Source of the DNA: Spirochaetota bacterium
Lineage (GTDB): Bacteria > Spirochaetota > Spirochaetia > Treponematales > Treponemataceae
Assembly (NCBI GenBank): GCA_023438065.1
Contig: JAEXRH010000008.1
Location: forward strand, 124,001-188,000
Length of the DNA stretch: 64,000 nt
Direction: 5' to 3'
How positions within the stretch are numbered: position 1 is the stretch's first letter; each line of letters opens with the position of its first letter. This document shows positions 31,085 through 39,601 of the stretch, in pieces. The notes beneath the pieces were generated by a model that worked only from the letters and a program-made list of their open reading frames with translations, did not search any database and was not told the origin of the DNA. The position numbers and the translations under genes were made by a program.

Positions 31085-32637
31085 CGCGCGTCCCCTGTTT
31101 TTTTCGCGCCGACGGGCTGCTCGAGCGCGACGGCCCTTCGCGTCGCGTTGAGCGCGCCGTCCCAGGCGACGAGCTCGACGCGGGGAGCGTCACCGGAAGC
31201 CTTCGCGGAAACCGCCCCGGGGGCAAACTCGAACGAGCCGGCCGCGGGCGATTCGAGAATCGAGGAACGGAGCGCGCCGTCGACGAGAAGGTCTACCCGC
31301 ACGATCCCGGTCGCTCCCTTGCCGGAATCCCCGACGCCGTAGGAGACCGCGATCTTGCCGCCGGCGATCGCGACCGCCTCGAGCTCGGTGAACGCGGGTG
31401 GATCGACGTCGGTCCTGACGCGCGCGCCGCCCCACCCGTCCTCGAGGGGCCAGGTCGAGCGTTCGCGTCCCGCCCGTTTTTTCGGCGCGAACCGCGTCGC
31501 GAGCCGCGCTCGATGCTCGCCGAACGCCTCGGCGCCGGTGACGAGGATTCGGGAGACGCGAGCTTCCCCGAGTCCGTCGCGCGACGCGGCGTCAAGGAGT
31601 GCGATCGAATCGGGGTCGTACCCGGCGAAGAGACACTCGACCGTGTCGATCGCGACCGGGTCGCGCGAGGCGAGAAGGGCGTCTGTGGCGATCCAGTCCG
31701 CGGCCGCGTCGATCTTGATCTCGCTGCCGTTGAGCGGACCTTTCCGGTTCGCGGTCAGGCAATCCATGACGACGAAATCGCATTTTCGCGCGCGCGACTG
31801 GGCGCAAAGGTAATCCACGAGGAGATCCTTGTTTCCCGTTCCCCAGCCGTATCCGCTGTGGTCGCTCCTGCCGAGATCGCCGGCGATCCTGCCGTCGGTA
31901 CGCAATCCGTAGGCGAGCTTTATCGCGCCCGTTATACCGGTGAACCCGTGGCTCTTGAAGACGGGGAGGAAGACGACGACGTCCGCGTATTCTCCCGTCC
32001 GTGAGGGATCATCCCTCGGCCGCATGAAGTCGGGGAGCCATACGCTCGTTTTCCCGAGGACGGGCTCGTCGACGACGGTGAGAAACCTGCGGTCCTTTCC
32101 GTAGGAATCGGCGTTCACGAGTCTCGCGCGCGAACCCCCGTCGAGGATGCCGTCCCCGTCGTCGTCGTAACCGGAACGGAAAAAACTCGTCGCCCTCGCG
32201 GGGTCGGACGGGTTCTCTCCCTCGTGGAAAAGCGCGTCGGTGACCACGATGTCGCCGCCATCCCCGACTTCTTTCCTGATCGCGCGCGCGACTGCCTTGA
32301 CGAGTCTCGGGTCGGTGTCGATCGCCTTGCCTTTCAATCCCGCCGCGCCGCGATGGGGACCGACGAGGTTTACCTTGATGACGACGCGATCGTTCGGACT
32401 CGCGAGGGCGGCCCAACCGCGTTCCCCGAGGGAGTCCCCGACGACGCTTTCGAGCATCGAGTCGATCTCGGCGTCTCCGGGGGGCGCCTCGGACCGGGCG
32501 AACGCGACGAGGGAGAGGCCGTCGCCCGATGTCGCGCGAGGCGCCGCGGCGAGGCGCGTGAAGCGGGCGGCGCCCGCGAAGACGAGCGAGGCTATAGCCG
32601 CGCCGGCGCCGATGGCGAACCTGATGCGCGATCTCAT
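31081..32637 (-). CDS. DUF362-family protein, exported
   Basis: The 518-aa protein has an N-terminal hydrophobic anchor or signal (residues 5-23). A DUF362 region at about 50-370 contains VVIKVNLVGPHRGAAG, YADVVVFLPVFKSHGFTGITG and DPVAIDTVECLFAGYDPDSI. The C-terminal 120 residues look like a beta-rich domain. An EF-hand-like DDDGDGILDGGS loop at about residue 160 could bind calcium. DUF362 proteins have no settled function. It sits between the beta-propeller gene and the permease, with ATGA overlaps on both sides. Confidence 0.78.
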   Translation of the reverse strand: MRSRIRFAIGAGAAIASLVFAGAARFTRLAAAPRATSGDGLSLVAFARSEAPPGDAEIDSMLESVVGDSLGERGWAALASPNDRVVIKVNLVGPHRGAAGLKGKAIDTDPRLVKAVARAIRKEVGDGGDIVVTDALFHEGENPSDPARATSFFRSGYDDDGDGILDGGSRARLVNADSYGKDRRFLTVVDEPVLGKTSVWLPDFMRPRDDPSRTGEYADVVVFLPVFKSHGFTGITGAIKLAYGLRTDGRIAGDLGRSDHSGYGWGTGNKDLLVDYLCAQSRARKCDFVVMDCLTANRKGPLNGSEIKIDAAADWIATDALLASRDPVAIDTVECLFAGYDPDSIALLDAASRDGLGEARVSRILVTGAEAFGEHRARLATRFAPKKRAGRERSTWPLEDGWGGARVRTDVDPPAFTELEAVAIAGGKIAVSYGVGDSGKGATGIVRVDLLVDGALRSSILESPAAGSFEFAPGAVSAKASGDAPRVELVAWDGALNATRRAVALEQPVGAKKTGDAR

Positions 32638-33575
32638 TTCGGCCACCGCTCGCCGCAGAAGAACTCGTACGCGGCGTTCCCGTCCGCGCCGAGCTCGCTG
32701 GTCGCCCCGTCCTCGAGGGTATAGCGGTAAAGGCGCGCTATTCCCGTCCTGTTCGAGTGGTAGATAACGCTGGTGCCGTCCGTTGACCACCGGGGATAGA
32801 GCGTCATGGCCTCGCTCGCCTTCGGGCTGACGGGCTTCGGGTTCGAGATAGTCCCGGTCGCCGGGTCGAAGTCCGCGACGTAGATCACCTTGTTGAGGTA
32901 ACTGAAGGTCGACAGTCCCCGCTTGTACTCGTAGGCGACCTTGGTCTCGTCGGGGCTGAACGAGCAGCGGTCCATGGTTCCCTTCATCTTGAAGTCGTAC
33001 CGGATCGGCTCGTAGGTTCCCGCGACACCCGGCTCGCCGGGGGTGAAAAGCCAGTAGATGCCGTCGAAGACGGCGCGGCTCGAGCTGATGAGCACGCGGC
33101 CGTCCTTGAGCGCGCTCATCGCGTACTCGCTCCGTTTCGTGTCGCTGAGGATATCGTCCCTGATCTCGGACCCCGACAGGTCTATGCGATGGATAACCGA
33201 CCGCGCCCGGGCCGGGAAATAGCGCGAGTAGAGGATTCGGTGCGTGCCGTCCTTGGTCCAGGTCGGGTTATAGTCCGCGTACTTTCCCTCGGTGAGCTGG
33301 CGAAATCCCGTGCCGTCGGCGTTGATCACGCAGATCGCCGTGTGCCAGTCCTGCACGCGTTCGCGCATGCGCGTGACGCGGAAGAACACGATCTGGTCGC
33401 CTTCCATCGACCAGGACGGTTTCATGTCGGTGAAGCCCGAGGTTATCGGGGTTTCCTCGCCGGTGTCGAGGTTCATGACGCAGATGGAGCCGTTTTTCGC
33501 GCATACCCCGCGCTCGAAGCCGAAGGCGGCGAGCGGGAGAAGCGCGGCGAGAAGGATCGTCGTAACTCGTTTCAT
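32634..33575 (-). CDS. TolB-like beta-propeller protein, periplasmic
   Basis: The 313-aa protein has a signal peptide (MKRVTTILLAALLPLAAFGF). PD40/WD40-like repeats of the TolB kind follow: TDMKPSWSMEGDQIVFF, YADYNPTWTKDGTHRILY, CSFSPDETKVAYEY and LYPRWSTDGTSVIYHS. It is a soluble six-bladed propeller by appearance and probably a binding protein in the periplasm. It is the first gene of the propeller-DUF362-permease operon, preceded by AAGGAGACACC. It is not TolB itself: no tol-pal genes are near. Confidence 0.83.
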   Translation of the reverse strand: MKRVTTILLAALLPLAAFGFERGVCAKNGSICVMNLDTGEETPITSGFTDMKPSWSMEGDQIVFFRVTRMRERVQDWHTAICVINADGTGFRQLTEGKYADYNPTWTKDGTHRILYSRYFPARARSVIHRIDLSGSEIRDDILSDTKRSEYAMSALKDGRVLISSSRAVFDGIYWLFTPGEPGVAGTYEPIRYDFKMKGTMDRCSFSPDETKVAYEYKRGLSTFSYLNKVIYVADFDPATGTISNPKPVSPKASEAMTLYPRWSTDGTSVIYHSNRTGIARLYRYTLEDGATSELGADGNAAYEFFCGERWPK

Positions 33576-33768
33576 GGTGTCTCCTTGGGCCCCTGTCCCC
33601 GTTGGCCTCGCGCACTCGAGGCCATTTCGCCGGGGACGGCCGTTCAGGGATCATCATCACGGGGAATGACGGCGGTGAAAAGGGTAACTTTCGGGTACCG
33701 CGCGCGAAACGGGGCGGCGCGCGACGAACGAAGGGCGGGCGCCGACGAGTCGAAACCCGTCGACCTTT
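33576..33768. other. Intergenic region upstream of the propeller operon
   Basis: About 190 bp with no supported gene. The promoter for the minus-strand propeller operon should lie here, but no clear -35/-10 was recognised. A short plus-strand frame (33602-33856) is Arg/Gly-rich and looks like noise. Confidence 0.35.
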
Positions 33769-33808
33769 AAAAAAAACGGCGCGCGGCGGGAGAGAGCGCC
33801 GCGCGCCG
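33769..33808 (-). terminator. Intrinsic terminator of the pyrimidine-degradation operon
   Basis: A perfect 12-bp GC stem (CGGCGCGCGGCG at 33777-33788 with 33797-33808) is followed on the minus strand by eight U residues. It lies 42 bases past the stop of the carbamoyl hydrolase. Confidence 0.93.
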
Positions 33809-33850
33809 ACCGAACAATCCGATTTTTACATCGCGCACTTCATTCAGGGA

Positions 33851-35083
33851 TCATAGCTTCGCGTCGGCCTTGAGCACGGCGTTGAGCAGGACGCTCGCGC
33901 CCCTCGCGCATTGCTCCGGCGAGGTATGCTCGAGCTCGCAATGGCTGTGCCCGTCCTTCGAGGGGACGAAGATCATGGTCGTCGGCATGAGATACGAGAC
34001 GAACTGCGCGTCGTGCCCCGCGCCGGAGTTGATGTACCGGTTCGAGACGCCGAGCCCGTCGGCGCTTTCCTTCACGAACGAGACGAGCGTCCTGTCGAAG
34101 TACACCGTGTCGCGCGACCAGGCCTTCCTGCTCTCCACGCGGCACTTCTCGATCTCGGCGGGCAATTCCGCGATGACCCGCTCGACCGCGGCGATGACCT
34201 CGGGCCTTTCGTGCCTCGCGTCGAGCGAGAACTCGACCTCGTCGGGTATGACGGTATGAACGCAGGGATGGCAGGTTATCTCGCCGGTCGTGTAGACGAG
34301 CTCGGGGTCGAGCGCGTCGAGTTTCTCGTGAAGGAGAACGAGCAGGCGCGCGGCCGCGAAGAGCGCGTCCTTCCGGTAGCCCATCGGGGTCGTTCCCGCG
34401 TGATCGGACTGGCCGGTCGTCTTGATCCGGTAATTGACCATGCCGAGCACGCAGGTGACGACCCCTATGTCCTTTTTGTCAGCCTCGAGGATGGGTCCCT
34501 GCTCGATATGGAGCTCGAACATCGCGGCGTACCGTTTCGCCGAAAGCCGGTTTCTCTCGTCGCCGAGATACGCGCTTCCCGCGAGCGCGTCGGCGAAGGT
34601 TCTCGTTTTGTCGAGCGCGCTTCGCGACTCGAGCATCCGCTCCTTGTCGAACTTGCCGCAGACGACGCCCGAGGACATCATCGCGGGCGGGTAGAGCGAG
34701 CCTTCCTCGTTCGTCCAGATCATCGCGGTCAATGGATGACGGTGCGGAATTTTCCGCGCCGCGACGGTCTCGAGGACCTCCATCGCGCCCATGACCCCGA
34801 GTATCCCGTCGTAGTTGCCGCCGTTCCTGACCGAGTCGCTGTGCGAGGCCATCGCGATCCTCGGGAGCGACGGGTCGCTACCCGGAAGCGTCGCGTAGAC
34901 GTTCGCCATGTCGTCGCATTCGACGACGGCCCCGATCGCCCTCATCCGTCGCGCGAACTCGTCGCGCGCGAGGTGATCCTCGGGCGAGAGCGCGTATCGG
35001 GTGATCCCGCCGTGTCCCGCGTCGCCGAATTTCGAGAAGGTCGCGATCTTCGCGGCCATCGGTTCCGTATCGCATCGTTCCAT
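33851..35083 (-). CDS. Zn-dependent N-carbamoyl hydrolase (beta-ureidopropionase type)
   Basis: The 410-aa M20/HyuC-family amidohydrolase has metal ligands in ASHSDSVRNGGNYDGILG, TNEEGS, ELHIEQGP and the late ELEHTSPEQ, plus SGAGHDAQF near 355. Allantoate amidohydrolase, L-carbamoylase and beta-ureidopropionase share this fold. The neighbouring dihydropyrimidinase and PreA-like reductase make N-carbamoyl-beta-alanine the likely substrate, yielding beta-alanine, CO2 and NH3. GGAGG precedes the ATG. It is the last gene of the operon. Confidence 0.9.
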   Translation of the reverse strand: MERCDTEPMAAKIATFSKFGDAGHGGITRYALSPEDHLARDEFARRMRAIGAVVECDDMANVYATLPGSDPSLPRIAMASHSDSVRNGGNYDGILGVMGAMEVLETVAARKIPHRHPLTAMIWTNEEGSLYPPAMMSSGVVCGKFDKERMLESRSALDKTRTFADALAGSAYLGDERNRLSAKRYAAMFELHIEQGPILEADKKDIGVVTCVLGMVNYRIKTTGQSDHAGTTPMGYRKDALFAAARLLVLLHEKLDALDPELVYTTGEITCHPCVHTVIPDEVEFSLDARHERPEVIAAVERVIAELPAEIEKCRVESRKAWSRDTVYFDRTLVSFVKESADGLGVSNRYINSGAGHDAQFVSYLMPTTMIFVPSKDGHSHCELEHTSPEQCARGASVLLNAVLKADAKL

Positions 35084-35124
35084 TTCGATTATCCTCCGTT
35101 TTTGCCGTCGACGCCCCCGCGCGT

Positions 35125-36672
35125 TCAGGGACCGCCCATTACCTCGTCGCCCTCGGGCAGGACGCTGCAGCGGGAGAAGAGCTCGCGAACCTCCTCGCTT
35201 TGGACGAAGACGGTCGTCTCGCGGTCCCGCGCGCCGTTCTCGAAGGTCACGAGAAAGGCGTCACCCCAGTCGTTGACGAGAATGCGCCGTTTGGCGGGCT
35301 CCTTCGCCATGTCGCCCAGGAAAACCGAGCGAAGTTTCTCGTTCTCGCGGACGAAGGCGAGCACCTTGCCGTCCCAGGGCACGGAAAAGCGCAGGGTCGC
35401 CGCGAATTTCGCCGAGAGCTCGAACTCCACCGGTATCTCCGTCGACCCCGGGGGGACGCCCCTGAGCCTCGGCGGTATCGTTCGCACGTGCTCCGCCGGG
35501 AGGTAATCGCCGAGCCTGACGAACTCTATGATCGAGCGATTCCTCGCGTTGAAGTTCGCCGTCGCGCGCGAGGGGCCGAAGGCCTCGGCGAACACCCCGA
35601 CCAGATCGGCCTCCGAGGGCGGCACCGCGCCGTTCGCGATGTTTTTTGACGCGATGGCTTTCGCGGCGAATCTCGCCGCCTCCTGCGCGCTTATCGTCTC
35701 GCGCTCGCCGAGCAGGCGATCGAGCAAGAACTGGAGCGCCGGAAGCGAGTTCATGCGCAGCGACGAAAGGACCTTCCGCGTCAGGTCGGGGCGGGTTCTC
35801 CTGATGAAGCCGAGGAAGGGAACGAGCAGAAGCCCGTTCGCCCTCCCGTGCTCGATGCCCCGATAGTAGGTGAGCGAGTATCCCATCGCGTGCAGCGCCG
35901 TCGTTCCCGTGTTCGCGATCACCATGCCCCCGAGCGTTGAGGCGAGAAGGAGCCGCTCTCGCTGCTCGTCCGAGAGAGTGCCTTCCGCGAGATCGAGGAG
36001 GCACTCCCCGACGATCGAGATTCCGGTCGTGGCGAGCGTGTCGGTAATCTCCGTCGCGCGCTTCGAGACGATTCCCTCGATCGAGTGCGAGAGCGAGTCT
36101 ATGACCGTGTTGACCATCGTGCGCCTGGAGAGGCTTTCCATGTAGCGCGCGTCGAGCAGGGCGAGTTTCGGGGAGAAAAGCGGCGTCGCGATCCCGGTCT
36201 TCGTCTCGGCCTCGTCGTTCGTGATGATCGCGTATTGCGTCACCTCGGAACCCGTTCCCGCGGTCGTCGGTATGTGGACGAGCGGGAGCGCCGCGTCGCC
36301 GACCTTTCCCGCGAGGAGATCCTCCCGGGGAAGATCGTTCACGGCGAGCAGGGCGATCACCTTCGCGGCGTCCATCGGGGACCCGCCGCCGACGGCGATC
36401 ACGAAATCGCAGCCCTCCTTTCGCGCGCGCTCGGCTCCCGAGTACACGCAATCGAGGCCGGGGTTTTCCGGGATCCCGTCGAAGATCGCGCTCTTCTGCC
36501 CGTTCGCCTCGAGGGCCGCGAGCGCGTCCGCGAGAGAGCCGTTCGCGCGCGAGGACGAGGATCCGGTAACGATAAGCGCCTTCTTGCCGATCGGGGCGAG
36601 CGCGGCCGCGTTCGCGCGAACGCAGTCGCGGCCCATGAGCACGCATGTCGGCATGCAGTATTTCAGTTCCAT
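35125..36672 (-). CDS. Iron-containing alcohol dehydrogenase with C-terminal extension
   Basis: The 515-aa protein has a full group III Fe-ADH domain in residues 1-390: AVGGGSPMDAAKVIALLA, PTTAGTGSEVTQYAII, DSLSHSIEGIVS and LHAMGYSLTYYRGIEHGRANG (metal histidines). A further 120 residues follow that I do not recognise (from about GDYLPAEHVRTI to the end), beta-rich by pattern. Next to a beta-alanine-type aminotransferase, the likely reaction is malonate semialdehyde to 3-hydroxypropionate with NAD(P)H. ATG 36672 overlaps the aminotransferase stop and has GGAGG. Confidence 0.87.
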   Translation of the reverse strand: MELKYCMPTCVLMGRDCVRANAAALAPIGKKALIVTGSSSSRANGSLADALAALEANGQKSAIFDGIPENPGLDCVYSGAERARKEGCDFVIAVGGGSPMDAAKVIALLAVNDLPREDLLAGKVGDAALPLVHIPTTAGTGSEVTQYAIITNDEAETKTGIATPLFSPKLALLDARYMESLSRRTMVNTVIDSLSHSIEGIVSKRATEITDTLATTGISIVGECLLDLAEGTLSDEQRERLLLASTLGGMVIANTGTTALHAMGYSLTYYRGIEHGRANGLLLVPFLGFIRRTRPDLTRKVLSSLRMNSLPALQFLLDRLLGERETISAQEAARFAAKAIASKNIANGAVPPSEADLVGVFAEAFGPSRATANFNARNRSIIEFVRLGDYLPAEHVRTIPPRLRGVPPGSTEIPVEFELSAKFAATLRFSVPWDGKVLAFVRENEKLRSVFLGDMAKEPAKRRILVNDWGDAFLVTFENGARDRETTVFVQSEEVRELFSRCSVLPEGDEVMGGP

Positions 36673-37985
36673 CACTTGACCTCCGCGAGTACCTCGTCGA
36701 GTTTCGCGATCTCCTCGCGGAGCTGTTCCTCCGTGATGATGAGGGGCGGGGCTACGAGTATCATGTTCTCGTGCGAGTAGGTCATGAATCCGCGCGCCGC
36801 GAGCTTGCCGACGATGCCTTTCATGATCCCCGTCGGGTCCTTTCCGTAGGGCACGAGCGGTTCCTTCGTCGCGCGGTCCTTGACGAGCTCGACCGCGGCG
36901 AAAAGGCCGATGTACCGGACGTCGCCGACGCAGGGGCGGCGGGTTTTAAGTCCCTCGAGGAGCTCGCCGAGAACCTTTCCGACCGCGTTGACGTTCTCGA
37001 GAACGCGATGCTCGGTATAGTAGTTGACGCAGGCGACGCCGGCCGCGCACGCGAGAGGATGGCCGCTGTAGGTGAGCCCGCAGGAGAGAACCCTGTCGTC
37101 GAAATACCCGGCGATCTTCGAGCTGACGGCGACGCCGCCGAGCTGTACGTAACCGCAGGTCACGCCTTTCGCGAAGCTCACGAGGTCTGGCTTGACGCCC
37201 CAATTCTCGAAGGCGAACATCTTGCCCGTGCGCCCGAAGCCAGCCATCACCTCGTCGCAAATGAGGAGGATTCCGAACTCGTCGCAAATCGCGCGAACGC
37301 CCTGAAGGTATCCGTCGGGCGGTATGATGACGCCGTTCGAGCCGGTGACCGTCTCGAGGACGATCGCGGCGACGCTTTCCGGTCCCTCGTAGACGACCTG
37401 TTCGCGGAGCTTCGCGACGTAGTAGTCCGCCGCGGCCCGCTCGCTCGCGAAGGGAACGCTTTCCCGGTAAAGGTACGGGTCGAAGAACTTCACGAAGCCC
37501 GGAATGCCCGGCTCGAGCGGGTAGCGGCGCGGCTCTCCGGTGAGGTTTCCCGCGCCGAAGGTCGATCCGTGATAGCTCCGGTATCGGGAGAACACCTTGT
37601 TCCTTCCCGTGTACATGCGCGCGATCTTGACCGCGTTCTCGTTCGCGTCGGCGCCGCCGTTCGTGAAGAAGACCTTCCCGAAGGTGTCAGGGAGCAGGTC
37701 GACGATCATTTCCGCGAGTTTCGAGCGCGGTTCGGAGGCGTAGCCCGGCGAGATGAAACAGTACTTTTCCGCCTGTTCCTTGATCGCGTCGACGATCGCG
37801 CGATTCCCGTGCCCGAGGTTGAGGTTGACGAGTTGGCTCGACATGTCCGAGTACCGTTTGCCGGCGAAGTCCCAGAAATAGATTCCGTCACCGCGCTCGA
37901 CCGGAATCGGCGCGAGCCCTTTCTGCTTCGACCACGATTGCAGGTTTCTCGTCCCGTGCAGCCTTGTTATCTCTTCCGCTTTCAT
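36672..37985 (-). CDS. Class III aminotransferase (beta-alanine/omega-amino acid type)
   Basis: The 437-aa PLP enzyme has KVFFTNGGADANENAVKIAR near residue 100, SYHGSTFGAGNLTG near 140, LICDEVMAGFGRTGK (PLP aspartate) near 245, and the PLP lysine in LVSFAKGVTCGYVQLGG near 275. The context suggests transamination of beta-alanine to malonate semialdehyde, handing the amino group to a 2-oxoacid. GGAGAGC precedes ATG 37985. It is co-transcribed with the alcohol dehydrogenase and probably the reductase upstream (54-base gap). Confidence 0.91.
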   Translation of the reverse strand: MKAEEITRLHGTRNLQSWSKQKGLAPIPVERGDGIYFWDFAGKRYSDMSSQLVNLNLGHGNRAIVDAIKEQAEKYCFISPGYASEPRSKLAEMIVDLLPDTFGKVFFTNGGADANENAVKIARMYTGRNKVFSRYRSYHGSTFGAGNLTGEPRRYPLEPGIPGFVKFFDPYLYRESVPFASERAAADYYVAKLREQVVYEGPESVAAIVLETVTGSNGVIIPPDGYLQGVRAICDEFGILLICDEVMAGFGRTGKMFAFENWGVKPDLVSFAKGVTCGYVQLGGVAVSSKIAGYFDDRVLSCGLTYSGHPLACAAGVACVNYYTEHRVLENVNAVGKVLGELLEGLKTRRPCVGDVRYIGLFAAVELVKDRATKEPLVPYGKDPTGIMKGIVGKLAARGFMTYSHENMILVAPPLIITEEQLREEIAKLDEVLAEVK

Positions 37986-38039
37986 GTTGCTCTCCTTGCT
38001 ATATCGCGGGGCCGAGGGTCCCGTTTGATTCCTTTTCCG

Positions 38040-39572
38040 TTACCGTCGCAGCGCCGCCGGTTTCGCGACGCGCGAACCGGGGCGAATCGCCCCGTGCGGG
38101 CAGACGTACGCGCACAGGTGGCATCCCACGCAGTTCGCGCCGACGAGGCGAGGCGCGCGCTCCTTCGACCAGTCGATCGCCTGATGTCCCGCGTCCGCGC
38201 AGGATACGTGGCAGCGGCCGCACCCGACGCACGCGGATCGGTCGAAGATCGGGAACGAGACAGTCTCGCGGTCGAGCTCCGCCGCGCCGACGAGGTTGCC
38301 GAGCGCTACGCCCACGAGATCGCTCACGCGCGCGACGCCCTTTTCCGCCATGTACTCCGCGAGCCCGGAGACGAGATCGTCGATCACCCGGTAGCCGTAT
38401 TGCATGACGGACGTCGTTACCTGCACGTTCGCGCACCCGAGCGCGATGAACTCGAGCGCGTCCTTCCAGGTCTCGATGCCGCCCATGCCGCTTATGGGAA
38501 TCCCGGCGAGACGGGGATGCCTGGCCATGTCCTGGACGAACCTGAGCGCTATCGGCTTTACCGCCTTTCCCGAGTAGCCGGAGACCGCGGACTTCCCGAC
38601 GATAGCCGGCGGGGAGGCGAGCGAGTCGAGATCGAGCCCGGTGACGCTCTTGATCGTGTTTATCGCCGCGAGCGCGTCGGCTCCCGCCTCGATCGCCGCG
38701 ATCGCGGGTATCTCCATGTTCCCGAGGTTCGGCGTCATCTTCGCGAGGATGGGGAGTTTCGTCCCGCGCCGGGTCGCGCTCGCGTACCGCGCGACGAGTT
38801 CGGGGTTCTGCCCGACGTCCGAGCCGAGCGCCTCGCCGGTCATGTGCGGGCAGGAGAAGTTGCACTCGATCGCGTCGCAACCCGCCTTCTCCGCGAGGCG
38901 CGCGAGCTCGGTCCACTCCTCCTCGGTCTGTCCCATGATCGACGCGACGATGACCTTCGTCGGGAAGTCGGCCTTGAGCCGCGCGAGGATCGCGAGGTTC
39001 TCCCCGAGCGGCGTGTCCGAGATCTGCTCGAGGTTCCGGAAACCGACGAAGGGCGTCCCTTCCTTGCCGACCGCGGCGAACCGGGGCGATACCTCGTTGG
39101 GCGTGAGGAACCCGATCGTCTTGTAGACGATCCCTGCCCATCCCGCATTGAGCGCCGCGGCGCACATCCCGTATCCGCTCGCGACCACCGACGACGAAAG
39201 AAAAAAAGGGTTCTCGCATTCGATGCCGCAGAAATCGACCGCGAGGCTCACCCCCTTCGCGGACGCGGAAGGCGGGGTCCCGGGACTCGCGGCGACCGCG
39301 TCCCGAGTCGCGCGGACGCGCAACGGCCTGTCGTAATGGACGCACGCGCGCTCGCACGGCGCGTCGCAGGAATCGCAGTCAGGTACGCTCGCGAGCGATC
39401 CCGACTCGCGCTCGAACCTGATCGCCCTGAGAAACCGCGCGGGATCGGCGCCCCTCGGGCACGCGGAGACGCACGGGGCGTCATGGCAGAGAAGGCATCG
39501 CGCCGCCTCCTCGCGCGGGACGAGTCCCGCCCGTGCGCCCGGTTTTCGCTTTATCTTCACGATGGCGTTCAT
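38040..39572 (-). CDS. preA: Dihydropyrimidine dehydrogenase PreA-like subunit with fused N-terminal Fe-S domain
   Basis: The 510-aa protein has an N-terminal helical Fe-S domain of the PreT/GltD type (Cys26, 29, 34, 38 and 66, 69, 73, 77). A PreA-like FMN barrel follows at about 108-415 (ECNFSCPHMTG, GSDVGQNPEL, GYSGKAVKPIALRF, GMGGIETWKDALEF). It ends with two [4Fe-4S] motifs (CVGCGRCHVSC, CVGCHLCAYVC). The FAD and NAD(P)H modules that PreT supplies in Escherichia coli are absent here and nearby. It should reduce uracil or thymine to the dihydro form, perhaps with ferredoxin as donor. ATG 39572 follows GAGGAGG. Confidence 0.9.
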   Translation of the reverse strand: MNAIVKIKRKPGARAGLVPREEAARCLLCHDAPCVSACPRGADPARFLRAIRFERESGSLASVPDCDSCDAPCERACVHYDRPLRVRATRDAVAASPGTPPSASAKGVSLAVDFCGIECENPFFLSSSVVASGYGMCAAALNAGWAGIVYKTIGFLTPNEVSPRFAAVGKEGTPFVGFRNLEQISDTPLGENLAILARLKADFPTKVIVASIMGQTEEEWTELARLAEKAGCDAIECNFSCPHMTGEALGSDVGQNPELVARYASATRRGTKLPILAKMTPNLGNMEIPAIAAIEAGADALAAINTIKSVTGLDLDSLASPPAIVGKSAVSGYSGKAVKPIALRFVQDMARHPRLAGIPISGMGGIETWKDALEFIALGCANVQVTTSVMQYGYRVIDDLVSGLAEYMAEKGVARVSDLVGVALGNLVGAAELDRETVSFPIFDRSACVGCGRCHVSCADAGHQAIDWSKERAPRLVGANCVGCHLCAYVCPHGAIRPGSRVAKPAALRR

Positions 39573-39601
39573 CTGTTCTTTCCTCCTCGCTCGTGGCCGC
39601 G

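Noticed and set aside
33602..33856. Short plus-strand frame between the propeller gene and the carbamoyl hydrolase
   Set aside because: Arg/Gly/Lys-rich without domain or ribosome site, and it runs through the terminator stem.
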